Under the pieces are notes generated by a model. The model was given only the letters and a program-made list of their open reading frames with translations, was not told where the DNA came from and ran no database searches. Shown here piece by piece: positions 16,299 through 24,835 of a stretch of DNA of 64,000 nucleotides. The translations under genes were made by a program, and so were the position numbers. The stretch is from Paracoccus sp. N5 (GTDB lineage Bacteria > Pseudomonadota > Alphaproteobacteria > Rhodobacterales > Rhodobacteraceae): contig NZ_AQUO01000001.1 of the NCBI RefSeq assembly GCF_000371965.1, forward strand, positions 1,434,001-1,498,000, given 5' to 3'. Within the stretch, counting starts at the first letter, position 1, and each line of letters opens with the position of its first letter.

Positions 16299-17326
16299 CA
16301 GCGCCCGCCGCGCGGCATCATGCAGAGCCGCAGCAGCATCCGCTCCATCACCGCCATCGCCGGCGCCTTGGACGAGGACCGCAGTTGCAGGTCGGTCTCG
16401 ATCAGCTGGTGGATCGCGTCCTCCAGCGCCCGCATGCCCCAGTCCTGCGCCTGCCGGATCATGCGGTCGCGGCGCGGGCCAAAGACCGGCGGCCGCAGCC
16501 GCGCCATGCCCGCGCCCGGCCCGCCGGGGTCCGAAGCACCGGCATGCAGGGCCCGGAAATGCCGCAGCGCCGCGATGCACAGCGTCACCGGCGCCGTGCC
16601 CTGGCCCTCGATGCGCCGCATCAGCGCGCCGAACTCGCGCGCCCGGCCCTCGGCGACGCAGTCGATCAACTCGTCCACCTCGGCCTCGATGGTGGCGGGG
16701 GCCAGCAGCGCGATCTCGGCCGGGCGCAGGGGACTGTCGTCGCCGTGCTTGTAAAGCCCGATCTTCTCGACCGTCTGGCGGAAATCGCCGGGATCCAGCG
16801 CGCGCGACAGCGCCATCAGGTCGCGCATGGCGTCGCGCGGCACCTCGCGCAGGCCCGCGTCGCGCAGCCAGCGCTCGACTTCCTCCTCGCCGGGCGGATC
16901 GTCATAGATCGGTGCGGTCACCGCCGTCGGATGCGGCTCGAAGAGCTTGCGCAGCGCCGAGGATTTCCCCAAGGCCCCCGCCGCCACTACGATCACCGCA
17001 TCGCCCGCGCGCCACTCCCCCAGCGCCGAGGCCACCGCCGGCGCTGCCGCGTCGGGCGTGTCGTCGACCAGCACCACGCGCTGGCCGGGAAAGAAGCCGA
17101 CCGCCTTGACCGCGTCCAGCAGCGCCGCCGGGTCCTTGCGCAGGTCGGCGCCGGGGATGCGGGTCAGGCGCATCTCTTCCTCGGCGCCGGGTCCGACCAG
17201 CGCCTTGACCGCCTCGGCCCGCTTCAGCGCCACGCGCATGGCATCCTGGCCATGGATCAGCAGCGCCGGCCGCGTCGGGTCGGGCCGCGCCAAGTAGCGT
17301 CCGATCTCGGCGCCCTTCAGGATCAC
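16298..17326 (-). CDS. holA: DNA polymerase III delta subunit
   Basis: Clamp-loader subunit that opens the beta sliding clamp during replication. The 342-aa protein shows the AAA+-like N-domain (PALLIHGQDAMRVALKRAEA, a degenerate P-loop), AVGFFPGQRVVLVDD near residue 95, and the three-helix collar region with LALRHFRALH-type sequence near 265 (IAALRHFRALHAG). It begins with GTG at 17326, overlapping the lptE stop (GTGA), and its stop touches the flavoprotein ATG. Placement after lptE is the conserved alphaproteobacterial order. Confidence 0.93.
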   Translation of the reverse strand: MILKGAEIGRYLARPDPTRPALLIHGQDAMRVALKRAEAVKALVGPGAEEEMRLTRIPGADLRKDPAALLDAVKAVGFFPGQRVVLVDDTPDAAAPAVASALGEWRAGDAVIVVAAGALGKSSALRKLFEPHPTAVTAPIYDDPPGEEEVERWLRDAGLREVPRDAMRDLMALSRALDPGDFRQTVEKIGLYKHGDDSPLRPAEIALLAPATIEAEVDELIDCVAEGRAREFGALMRRIEGQGTAPVTLCIAALRHFRALHAGASDPGGPGAGMARLRPPVFGPRRDRMIRQAQDWGMRALEDAIHQLIETDLQLRSSSKAPAMAVMERMLLRLCMMPRGGR

Positions 17327-17808
17327 GGAACTGCGGCCGGGTCCACGGCCATCAGCCGCGTCACCACCTGGTCGGCCAGCATCCGCGCCAGCCGCTCATG
17401 CGCGTCCTGCTCGGCGGCCATGGTGGCGATGGTGGTGCCGGTGGTGGAATACGAGGTAAAGCTGCTGACCTGTCCCCGCGTCACCACCTTGCCCGAACCC
17501 GATTCGGTCAGCACGAAATCCGCGCTGCCGTTCAGCGCATAGCGCGTGGTGATCTCGTCCGGGGTGATGGCCTGCGGCACCACGGCGATGCGCAGCCGGT
17601 AATCCAGCGCGAAGCGCGGGTTGCTGTCCGGCCCCAGCTGCTCGGCGATGCGGCCGGCAAAGCTGAAATCGTCCGGGGTCTTGGGATCGGCGGTGCGGAC
17701 CTGGCCGAACAGCTTGCCGCCCACGCCCTCGGGCCCATAGACCGGGGAAAAGCCGCAGGCGGCCAGCGCCAAGGCGGCTAGGATCACGCTGCGCCTAGAC
17801 CACGACAT
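17323..17808 (-). CDS. lptE: LPS assembly lipoprotein LptE
   Basis: Outer-membrane lipoprotein that plugs LptD and helps insert lipopolysaccharide. The signal peptide has a lipobox L-A-A-C with Cys at residue 18, followed by GFSPVYGPEG, a hallmark of alphaproteobacterial LptE. The body shows alternating beta-strand patterns (DYRLRIAVVPQ, TRYALNGSADFVL) and an amphipathic C-terminus. Length is 161 aa. Its ATG lies 14 bp inside the 3' end of leuS and its stop overlaps the holA start, so all three are translationally coupled. Confidence 0.92.
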   Translation of the reverse strand: MSWSRRSVILAALALAACGFSPVYGPEGVGGKLFGQVRTADPKTPDDFSFAGRIAEQLGPDSNPRFALDYRLRIAVVPQAITPDEITTRYALNGSADFVLTESGSGKVVTRGQVSSFTSYSTTGTTIATMAAEQDAHERLARMLADQVVTRLMAVDPAAVP

Positions 17809-20329
17809 TGACGATCCGCCCCGGCACCACGATCAGCTTCTTGACCGGCGCGCCCTCCATGAAGCGCAGCACGGTTTCGTCGGCCATGACCAGCGCCTCG
17901 ATCTGATCCTTGGGCATGTCCTTCGGCACCTCGATCTCGGCCCGGCGCTTGCCGTTGATCTGGATCGGCAGCACCACCGAATCCGAGACCAGCAGCGCCG
18001 GGTCCGCCTTGGGCCAGGGCGCATCGACGACCATGTCCTCGCCGCCGGCCTTGGCCCAGACCTCCTCGGCCAGGTGCGGCACCATCGGCGCCAGCAGTTG
18101 CGCCAGGATGCGCAGCGCTGCGCGGCGAGGCTCGCCGCCGGCCTTCGACTTACCGATGGCGTTCGCAAGCTCGTAAAGCTTGGCCACGGCCTTGTTGAAG
18201 GCGAAGCCCTCGATGGATTTCGTCACCTCGTCGATGGCGCGATGCGCGGCGCGCAGCAGATCGGGGTCGTCGCCGCCCTCGGGGATCTCGTCGGCCAGCC
18301 GCCAGACCCGGGCGAGGAAGCGGTTCGCGGCCTCGGCCCCGGCGGCGGTCCATTCCACGTCCCGCTCGGGCGGGCTGTCCGAGAGCATGAACCAGCGCGC
18401 AGTATCGGCGCCGAAATTGGCGACGATATTGACCGGATCGACGACGTTCTTCTTGGATTTCGACATCTTGGCCGAGGGGATGATCTCGACCGCCGTGCCG
18501 TCGGCCAGCTTGCCGTCCGTCACGTCCTCGGGCAGATGATAGACCGGGCGGCCGCGCTCGTCCCGGGTCATGTAGATCTCATGCGTGACCATGCCTTGGG
18601 TGAACAGCGCGTCGAAGGGCTCCCTGGCGCTTTCGGGCAGGTGGCCGGTCTTGACCATGGCGCGGGCGAAGAAGCGCGAATAGAGCAGGTGCAGGATCGC
18701 GTGCTCGATGCCACCGATATACTGGTCCACGTTCATCCAGTAGTCGGTCTCGGCCCGGTCGGTCGGCGTCGTCGCGTGGGGCGAGGTGAAACGGGCGTAA
18801 TACCAGGACGAATCGACGAAGGTGTCCATCGTATCCGTCTCGCGCCGGGCCGCGCCGCCGCATTGCGGGCAGGTGGTTGCGGCCCAGGTCGGATGCCGGT
18901 TCAGCGGGTTGCCGGGCACGTCGAAGCTGACGTCCTGCGGCAGCAGCACCGGCAGATTCGCCTTGGCCTCGGGCACGGTGCCGCAGGCCTCGCAATGCAC
19001 CACCGGGATCGGGCAGCCCCAGTAACGCTGCCGCGAAATGCCCCAGTCGCGCAGGCGGAATTTCGTCACGCCCTCGCCATAGCCCTTGGCCTCGGCATGG
19101 GCGATGGCGGCATCCACCGCGGCCTCGCCGGTCTGGTCGGCCGCGCCGGCAAAGCCGCGCACATAGGTCACGGTTTCGGATTTCAGCGGCACGAAGGGTG
19201 CCTTGGCGACCAGCGCATCGGCCTGTTCCAGCGTCATGCCCTTCTCGCCGAAGGTGGCGCGGATCGGCAGGCCGTATTTCGAGGCAAACTCATGGTCGCG
19301 CTCGTCATGCGCCGGAGAGCCGAAGATCGCGCCGGTGCCGTAATCCATCAGCACGAAATTCGCGATCCAGATCGGCAGCTGCCAGTCCGGGTCCAGCGGG
19401 TGGCGCACGGTCAGCCCGGTGTCGAAGCCCAGCTTCGGCGCGGTCTCGATGGCTTCCTCGGTGGTGCCGATCTTGCGGCATTCCTCGACGAAAGCCGCGA
19501 CGGCCGCATCCTTGGCGGCCAGCGCCTTGACCAGCGGGTGATCCGGCGACAGCGCGACGAAGCTGGCGCCCATCAGCGTGTCGGGGCGGGTGGTATAGAC
19601 CTCGATCTGCGGGAAATCGGGCAGACCGACGGTGTCAAAGCGGAATTGCAGCCCGCGCGACTTGCCGATCCAGTTCGCCTGCATCAGCCGCACCTTTTCC
19701 GGCCAGCCCTCCAGCCCGTCCAGCGCCGACAAGAGCTCGTCCGAGTAATCCGAGATCTTGAAGAACCACTGCGTCAGCTCCTTGCGCTCGACCGTGGCGC
19801 CGGATCGCCAGCCCTTGCCGTCGATCACCTGCTCGTTGGCCAGCACGGTCATGTCGACCGGATCCCAGTTCACCTGCGCCGACTTGCGGGTGATGAGCCC
19901 GGCTTCCAGCATGTCCAGGAACAGCGCCTGCTGCTGGGCGACATAGGCGTCGTCGCAGGTGGCGAATTCGCGGCTCCAGTCGATCGACAGGCCCAAGGGC
20001 TTCAGCTGGCCGCGCATGGTGGCGATATTGCCATAGGTCCAGTCGCGCGGATGGCCGCCCTGCTCCATCGCCGCGTTCTCGGCCGGCATGCCGAAGGCGT
20101 CCCAGCCCATCGGGTGCAGCACGGAAAAGCCTTGCGCGCGCTTGAACCGCGCCACCACGTCGCCCATCGTGTAGTTGCGCACATGGCCCATGTGGATGCG
20201 CCCCGAGGGATAGGGAAACATCTCGAGCACGTAATACTTGGGCCGCTCGTCCCGCACCGCGCGGAAGGTCTCCGCGTCGTCCCACGCCTTTTGCCAGCGC
20301 GGCTCGCTGATTGCGGGATCATAGGGCAT
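17795..20329 (-). CDS. leuS: Leucyl-tRNA synthetase
   Basis: Class I aminoacyl-tRNA synthetase charging tRNA-Leu. The 844-aa protein has the PYPSG motif at 39-43 and HMGH (HIGH variant) at 46-49. The large CP1 editing domain contains the conserved threonine region and TTRPDTLMGASF. A zinc-knuckle-like pair CEACGTVPEA and CPQCGG lies between, and KMSKS is at 621-625. The tRNA-binding C-terminal domain ends KLIVVPGRIVNVVV. Length is near 850-870, as expected. Start MPYDPAISE is typical. Co-transcribed with downstream lptE and holA; a DUF3576 lipoprotein gene lies 66 bp upstream. Confidence 0.98.
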   Translation of the reverse strand: MPYDPAISEPRWQKAWDDAETFRAVRDERPKYYVLEMFPYPSGRIHMGHVRNYTMGDVVARFKRAQGFSVLHPMGWDAFGMPAENAAMEQGGHPRDWTYGNIATMRGQLKPLGLSIDWSREFATCDDAYVAQQQALFLDMLEAGLITRKSAQVNWDPVDMTVLANEQVIDGKGWRSGATVERKELTQWFFKISDYSDELLSALDGLEGWPEKVRLMQANWIGKSRGLQFRFDTVGLPDFPQIEVYTTRPDTLMGASFVALSPDHPLVKALAAKDAAVAAFVEECRKIGTTEEAIETAPKLGFDTGLTVRHPLDPDWQLPIWIANFVLMDYGTGAIFGSPAHDERDHEFASKYGLPIRATFGEKGMTLEQADALVAKAPFVPLKSETVTYVRGFAGAADQTGEAAVDAAIAHAEAKGYGEGVTKFRLRDWGISRQRYWGCPIPVVHCEACGTVPEAKANLPVLLPQDVSFDVPGNPLNRHPTWAATTCPQCGGAARRETDTMDTFVDSSWYYARFTSPHATTPTDRAETDYWMNVDQYIGGIEHAILHLLYSRFFARAMVKTGHLPESAREPFDALFTQGMVTHEIYMTRDERGRPVYHLPEDVTDGKLADGTAVEIIPSAKMSKSKKNVVDPVNIVANFGADTARWFMLSDSPPERDVEWTAAGAEAANRFLARVWRLADEIPEGGDDPDLLRAAHRAIDEVTKSIEGFAFNKAVAKLYELANAIGKSKAGGEPRRAALRILAQLLAPMVPHLAEEVWAKAGGEDMVVDAPWPKADPALLVSDSVVLPIQINGKRRAEIEVPKDMPKDQIEALVMADETVLRFMEGAPVKKLIVVPGRIVNVVV

Positions 20330-20395
20330 GGAAACCTCCGGGCGTCAGATTGCCCGCAGGGTCATATCCCTTGCGCGTGCGCAGGTCCAGAAGGC

Positions 20396-20890
20396 TTAGA
20401 GCTTGCCGTCCCGGACGCGCATCTGCCGGGCGCGGGTCAGGATCGCGTCCTCGACCGCGCGCACGGTGTCGGGGGCGACCGCCGCGCCGCCGGCGCCCTG
20501 CAAGGACAGCTTCAGCGCGCGGGCATCCAGCGCCGGGTCGGTGATATTGACCGTGGCGCGATAGGACCGCCCGCCGCCGGGCGGCGTGCCGTAGCCGGTG
20601 ACGATCACGCCGGTAAACGGGTCGATGGACTGGATCGGCAGGAAGTTCAGCACTTCCAGGCTGGCGTTCCACAGATACTTGTTCACCGCGACCGTGTCGT
20701 TCGGATTGCGGCGATTCGAGAACAGGTCCCAGATCGTCGATTGCCGCTGCGGCTGCGCGGCCTGCGCCTGCCGGTTCCCGCCCGGCCCCGAGGTCGCGGA
20801 TCCGGCCGAGCCCGAGCCGCCGCCGGAACAAGCGGCAAGCCCGGCCGAAAGAAGCAGGGCGGCGGTCAGCCGTGCGGCGCGTCTGGTCAT
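20396..20890 (-). CDS. DUF3576 lipoprotein
   Basis: A 164-aa predicted lipoprotein with lipobox G-L-A-A-C (Cys 21), followed by a Gly/Ser spacer and a conserved domain containing STIWDLFSNRRNPNDTVAVN and FLPIQSIDPFTGVIVTGYGT. This pattern is known as DUF3576, restricted mainly to alphaproteobacteria and commonly next to leuS; its function is unknown. GGGGGA precedes the ATG. It is the probable first gene of the leuS-lptE-holA operon. Outer-membrane or periplasmic anchoring is inferred. Confidence 0.87.
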   Translation of the reverse strand: MTRRAARLTAALLLSAGLAACSGGGSGSAGSATSGPGGNRQAQAAQPQRQSTIWDLFSNRRNPNDTVAVNKYLWNASLEVLNFLPIQSIDPFTGVIVTGYGTPPGGGRSYRATVNITDPALDARALKLSLQGAGGAAVAPDTVRAVEDAILTRARQMRVRDGKL

Positions 20891-21224
20891 CTGGTGTCCC
20901 CCGGATCGTCTTGGCCGAGCCATAGCGCAATTCCGCCCCTTGCCACAAGAGAGGCCGCGCCGCCACCCGCCGGGTCGTGTCGCGGACCGGAAGGCGGGTG
21001 ATATGGCACGCGCGCGTAGGGGTGGCAAAAACCGTACCGGCGCGGCCTTGCAGGCGTGCTTGCCCGGGCTGCAACGGACTGTGGCCCTTGTGCATCACAG
21101 CAGGTCCGAAACGGGCTAAGCCGATGCGATTCCGTTGCAATGCAGGGGGGAAAGGGCGACACAACTGGCTATACCTCGGTCGGTTCTCTGGCTGGGGCAC
21201 ACGAGAGAGACAAGAGGGAAAACC
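20891..21224. promoter_or_regulatory. Divergent spacer upstream of porin and DUF3576 genes
   Basis: This 334-bp region carries no credible gene. It must contain promoters for the rightward porin gene and the leftward DUF3576-leuS operon. Before the porin ATG is CAAGAGGGAAAACC, a good Shine-Dalgarno. I could not fix -35/-10 boxes with confidence; TATACC at 21170-21175 is a possible -10. Confidence 0.4.
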
Positions 21225-22208
21225 ATGAAAAAGGTTCTTTTCGCCACCACCGCGCTGGTCATGACCGCCGGTGTTGCCGCTGCCGAAGTCGCCGTTTCGG
21301 GCGACGGCCGCATGGGTGTGATCTATGACGGCAACGACGCGCAGTTCTCGAGCCGCGCCCGCGTGACCTTCACCCTGACCGGTGAATCGGATGCCGGCCT
21401 GTCGTTCGGTGGTTCGTTCCGCACCGACCACGAAAGCGACTACACCGCTGGCAACACCGGTTCCGAGCGTTCGGCCGCCCGCGGCACCGCCGGCGCCGTC
21501 TGGATTTCGGGCACCTATGGCAAGCTGTCGATGGGTGACGTTGTCGGCGCCGCGGAAGCCGCGATCGGCGACCTGCCGGAAGTCGGTTACACCGAGGGTG
21601 AATTCGGTGGCGACGTCGAAGAGATCAGCTTCCTGGTCGGCGACGGTGCCAACGAAGACCAAGGCCCGACGATCCTGTACGAATACACCGTCAACAACAT
21701 CTCGTTCTACGCCTCGGCCACCGACGGCTCGAACGTTGCCGGCCCGGGCGTGGTCGGTCGCTCGGACGTGTTCGACCTGGACGGCGATCAAATCGACACC
21801 GCCGACACCGCCTGGTCGGTCGCTGCGAAATACGAAGGCTCGAACTTCTGGGCCGCGCTGTCCTACTCGGACAACGGCGACGACAGCGAAATCGGTCTGG
21901 CTGCCGAAGGCAAGTTCAACAACTTCGCCATCAAAGGCGTGTACATGGACTACAGCATCGACTCGATCGCCGATGCCGATGCCAAGACCTATGGTCTGGG
22001 CGCGACCTACCAGATGGACGCGATCGCTGTGAAAGGCTTCTGGCGTCGTGACGAGTTCGAAGTTGCCGGCGTGGACGAAGAATACGACTCGTTCGGCATC
22101 GGTGCCGACTACGACCTGGGCGGCGGCGCCGTTCTGGCCGGTGGCATCATCGACACCGACTACCTGGACGACACCGTGCTCGACATGGGCGTCAAGTTCT
22201 CGTTCTGA
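21225..22208 (+). CDS. Rhodobacter-type general porin
   Basis: Outer-membrane trimeric beta-barrel porin for passive diffusion of small solutes. The 327-aa precursor has a 20-residue signal peptide (ending GVAAA), and the mature start EVAVSGDGRMG closely resembles the R. capsulatus porin. Alternating strand/turn pattern, many Asp/Glu residues, a loop with GGDVEEISFLVGDG, and a C-terminal Phe (MGVKFSF) needed for BAM insertion all fit. Codon choice is noticeably more biased (GACGTC, GGTTCG, GTCGCC use), consistent with high expression. A strong terminator follows directly. Confidence 0.93.
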   Translation: MKKVLFATTALVMTAGVAAAEVAVSGDGRMGVIYDGNDAQFSSRARVTFTLTGESDAGLSFGGSFRTDHESDYTAGNTGSERSAARGTAGAVWISGTYGKLSMGDVVGAAEAAIGDLPEVGYTEGEFGGDVEEISFLVGDGANEDQGPTILYEYTVNNISFYASATDGSNVAGPGVVGRSDVFDLDGDQIDTADTAWSVAAKYEGSNFWAALSYSDNGDDSEIGLAAEGKFNNFAIKGVYMDYSIDSIADADAKTYGLGATYQMDAIAVKGFWRRDEFEVAGVDEEYDSFGIGADYDLGGGAVLAGGIIDTDYLDDTVLDMGVKFSF

Positions 22209-22230
22209 TCCGTCGGAACCGGAATGTGGA

Positions 22231-22260
22231 AGAGCGGGCCTTGCGCCCGCTCTTTTCTTT
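22231..22260 (+). terminator. Rho-independent terminator of the porin gene
   Basis: Perfect 9-bp stem AGAGCGGGC/GCCCGCTCT (22231-22239, 22245-22253) with a 5-nt loop, followed by TTTTCTTTT. It lies 22 bp after the porin stop and ends only about 9-18 bp before the possible yggS start codons. Confidence 0.9.
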
Positions 22261-22277
22261 TGCGAATCATGCCGCCC

Positions 22278-22931
22278 ATGGGACTGAATGACATCAGGCG
22301 CCGCATCGCCGCGGCCGAATCCGCCGCCGGGCGCGCACCGGGCGCGGTGACGCTGATCGCCGTCAGCAAGGTGCAACCGCCCGAGCGGGTCGAGGCCGTG
22401 CTGGCCGCCGGCCACCGCGTCTTCGGCGAGAATTACGTGCAGGAGGCGGCGGGCAAATGGCCCGCCTGGCGCGACCGCTTCCCGGGGGGCCAGTTGCACA
22501 TGATCGGCCCCTTGCAGACCAACAAGCTGAAGCCGGCGCTGCAGCTTTTCGACGCCATCCATACGCTCGACCGCCCCTCGCTGGCGCAGAAGCTGGCGCG
22601 GCAGGTGCAGGGCGTCGGGTGCTGTCCGCAGCTTTTCGTGCAGGTGAACACCGGCGCCGAGCCGCAAAAGGCCGGCATCCTGCCCGACGAGGCGGACGGG
22701 TTCATCGCGGACTGCCGGGCGCTGGACCTGGACGTGCAGGGCCTGATGTGCATCCCGCCCGAGGATCAGGACGCCACCCCGCATTTCCGCGCGCTGCGCG
22801 CCATCGCGGTGCGGAACGGGCTAAGCAGCCTCTCGATGGGCATGAGCGCCGATTTCGAAACCGCCATTGCCGAGGGCGCCACCCATGTCCGCGTCGGCAG
22901 CGCGATCTTCGGCGCGCGCGACTACGGCTGA
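22278..22931 (+). CDS. yggS: YggS/PROSC-family PLP homeostasis protein
   Basis: Single-domain alanine-racemase-fold protein that binds pyridoxal 5'-phosphate and buffers it, without a known enzymatic reaction. At 217 aa it shows VTLIAVSKVQP with the PLP-binding Lys, VFGENYVQEA, HMIGPLQTNKLK and LSMGMSADFETAIAEG, with HVRVGSAIFGARDYG at the end, all family signatures. Two in-frame ATG codons exist (22269 and 22278); the second is used because homologues start MGLxxI. It follows the porin terminator so closely that its promoter may lie inside the porin 3' region, or it may rely on readthrough. Confidence 0.92.
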   Translation: MGLNDIRRRIAAAESAAGRAPGAVTLIAVSKVQPPERVEAVLAAGHRVFGENYVQEAAGKWPAWRDRFPGGQLHMIGPLQTNKLKPALQLFDAIHTLDRPSLAQKLARQVQGVGCCPQLFVQVNTGAEPQKAGILPDEADGFIADCRALDLDVQGLMCIPPEDQDATPHFRALRAIAVRNGLSSLSMGMSADFETAIAEGATHVRVGSAIFGARDYG

Positions 22932-23304
22932 GCTGCCTCATCTGCCGCCAACGCGAGCGCGGCTTTCCGCGGCTCATTGGCCTGCATATGCGGCCCGCGC
23001 GGTTGCATTGCCAGCGCCTCCCGGGAACGCTCTCCAGCGCCGAAACGATTGCGCTGCGAGATCCGGACCCGCGCATGGGTCTGGACGCACGCGGTCGGCG
23101 AATCGGCTCGCCCGGCGGCGCTCGATGGCCCTGCGCCAGCATCCGCCGCGCTCTGCGTTCAAGGCTTCCCGAGAGGCGGTTGCCGGACCGGGCCGCGCCC
23201 GCGCCATGGCCGCATTGGCGACGGCGGCGGCGTGGAATTAACCCTCTCTTAACAAACAGGATGCGGAGCCAGGCGTCAGCCGCTACTCTGCCCGTAAAGG
23301 TTGT
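22932..23304. other. Intergenic stretch without recognised gene
   Basis: 373 bp between yggS and the RTX gene. Short frames on both strands show no family resemblance and no Shine-Dalgarno. Its right end (23230-23300) is AT-richer, with GGAATTAACCCTCTCTTAAC, and probably contains the promoter of the RTX gene. No repeat or RNA fold was recognised. Confidence 0.4.
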
Positions 23305-24243
23305 ATGATTCGGTTGTCTGGTGCCGCCATGTTGCTTCTTGGAAGTCTGTTGAGCATGCTCGTGGTCGGGCTGGCGGTCGATGTCAGTTCGACCCGGCCC
23401 GAGCCGGGCGAGGAAGATCCCGACAATCCCGGCCCCGTCGAGCCGGACCCGGACGACGACCCCGAGGGCGTCGAGACCGAGGGCACCGAGGGTTCGGACT
23501 GGCTCGCCGGCAGCGAATACGACGACCTGCTCAGCGGGTTCGGCGGCAATGACGATTTGCACGGCGGCCTGGGCGACGACACGCTGTTGGGCGGTGATGG
23601 CACCGACTGGATCTATGGCGACGGCGACTATGGCGAGGGCGGCGACGATTCGATCGAAGGCGGCGCCGGCGACGATTCCCTGGTCGGCCAGGGCGGCCAT
23701 GACACCGTGCATGGCGGCGCCGGCGACGACACGATCTTCGGCGGCGAGGGTGACGACAGCCTGACCGGCGGCGAGGGCGACGACTGGATCACCGGCAATG
23801 CCGGCAATGACACGCTGGTCGCCGGCCGCGGCACCGACGACCTGGACGGCGGCGAGGGCGACGACCTGCTGATCGGCTCGGCCCATCCCGACGCGGCCTG
23901 GCTGCATGGCGGCGCCGGCCATGACACGCTGATGGCCGGCGCCGGCGATTTCGCCGAGGGCGGCGAGGGCGAGGACCTGTTCCAGCTGGGCGCCCCCGAT
24001 CCGGCGCTGGAGGATCCGGGCGAGACCGTGCCGGTGATCGGCGACTTCGACCTGGACCAGGACCGGCTTGAGCTGCGCTATGAGGATGACGGCGACGGCA
24101 TCCCGCCCGAGGTGACGCTGGACCTGCACCCGGACGGCTCGACCCTGGTGCGCATGGACGGGCTGGCCGTGGGCAAGCTGCTGGGGGTGCAGGGGCTGCA
24201 GGTCAGCGACATCACCCTGACGGCGATCCGGCCCGCCGCCTGA
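23305..24243 (+). CDS. Membrane-anchored RTX (hemolysin-type calcium-binding repeat) protein
   Basis: A 312-aa protein. Residues 5-28 form a hydrophobic N-terminal segment (AAMLLLGSLLSMLVVGLAV), then an acidic Pro/Asp linker (EPGEEDPDNPGP and similar). About a dozen nonapeptide RTX repeats GGxGxDxxx lie between 78 and 215 (GGLGDDTLL, GGAGDDSLV, GGEGDDSLT). Such repeats form calcium-filled parallel beta-rolls. A C-terminal domain (GDFDLDQDRLELRYE, HPDGSTLVRMDGLAVG) resembles the tails of Rhodobacterales calcium-binding proteins. RTX proteins are usually secreted by type I systems through C-terminal signals; here an N-terminal anchor or signal is present and no T1SS gene is nearby. Role is unknown. 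Confidence 0.85.
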   Translation: MIRLSGAAMLLLGSLLSMLVVGLAVDVSSTRPEPGEEDPDNPGPVEPDPDDDPEGVETEGTEGSDWLAGSEYDDLLSGFGGNDDLHGGLGDDTLLGGDGTDWIYGDGDYGEGGDDSIEGGAGDDSLVGQGGHDTVHGGAGDDTIFGGEGDDSLTGGEGDDWITGNAGNDTLVAGRGTDDLDGGEGDDLLIGSAHPDAAWLHGGAGHDTLMAGAGDFAEGGEGEDLFQLGAPDPALEDPGETVPVIGDFDLDQDRLELRYEDDGDGIPPEVTLDLHPDGSTLVRMDGLAVGKLLGVQGLQVSDITLTAIRPAA

Positions 24244-24393
24244 CCGCAGGGTCGAGAAAAGCCTTTCCTTTCCCGCCGATTCCGCCTATAGCCGCGCATC
24301 CTCTGGACCGAATCCGGCGGATCTCTCCATGGGCCTGCGCTGGACGACATCCCGGCCGGAGCCATAACCCTTTGACTTCGAAAGGAGACCCCG

Positions 24394-24663
24394 ATGTCGA
24401 TCACCGTCGAGGAAAAGAACCGCGTGATGAGCGAATTCGCGACCAAGAAAGGCGACACCGGCTCGCCCGAGGTCCAGGTCGCCATCCTGTCGTCGCGCAT
24501 CGCCACCCTGACCGAGCACTTCAAGACCCACAAGAAAGACAACCATTCGCGTCGTGGTCTGCTGAAGCTGGTCGCGCAGCGCCGCAAGCTGCTGGACTAT
24601 CTGAAGCGCAAGGACGAAGCCCGCTATACCGACCTGATCGGCAAGCTGGGCCTGCGCCGCTAA
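24394..24663 (+). CDS. rpsO: 30S ribosomal protein S15
   Basis: Primary 16S rRNA-binding protein of the small subunit platform. The 89-aa sequence is complete and typical: MSITVEEKNRVMSEFA, KKGDTGSPEVQVAILSSRIA, HSRRGLLKLVAQRRKLLDYL and LGLRR at the end. AAAGGAG precedes the ATG by about 8 nt. In most bacteria pnp follows directly; here a terminator and an unrelated gene intervene. Confidence 0.98.
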   Translation: MSITVEEKNRVMSEFATKKGDTGSPEVQVAILSSRIATLTEHFKTHKKDNHSRRGLLKLVAQRRKLLDYLKRKDEARYTDLIGKLGLRR

Positions 24664-24688
24664 GGCGTCTCTCGCAGTTGACAGACGG

Positions 24689-24717
24689 ACGCCCGGGGCC
24701 ATGCCGCGGGCGTTTTT
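24689..24717 (+). terminator. Rho-independent terminator of rpsO
   Basis: Stem ACGCCCG/CGGGCGT (24689-24695, 24707-24713) with a GC-rich 11-nt loop that may extend the pairing, followed by TTTTT. It lies 26 bp after the rpsO stop. Confidence 0.85.
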
Positions 24718-24835
24718 CTTTGTGTCCGGGGCCAGTCGAGCCGAACGGCCGAAGGATAAAATGCGCCATAGTTCTTTCTGGAAGCTGACCCGATTTCGAT
24801 ATTGGCTAATCCTGCGTAAACAGGAGAATGGCCCA

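Noticed and set aside
18074..21001. 975-codon open frame antisense to leuS and its neighbour
   Set aside because: leuS is unmistakable on the other strand. The antisense product has no motifs and lacks a ribosome binding site; third-position GC explains the lack of stops.
21020..21120. tRNA-like or small RNA fold upstream of the porin gene
   Set aside because: Short GC-rich complementary stretches exist, but no cloverleaf, CCA end or T-loop sequence could be found.
23560..23900. Regularly spaced GGCGGC-type repeats resembling an array
   Set aside because: The 27-bp periodicity is the codon reflection of RTX nonapeptides in a protein-coding gene, not a CRISPR or tandem DNA repeat.
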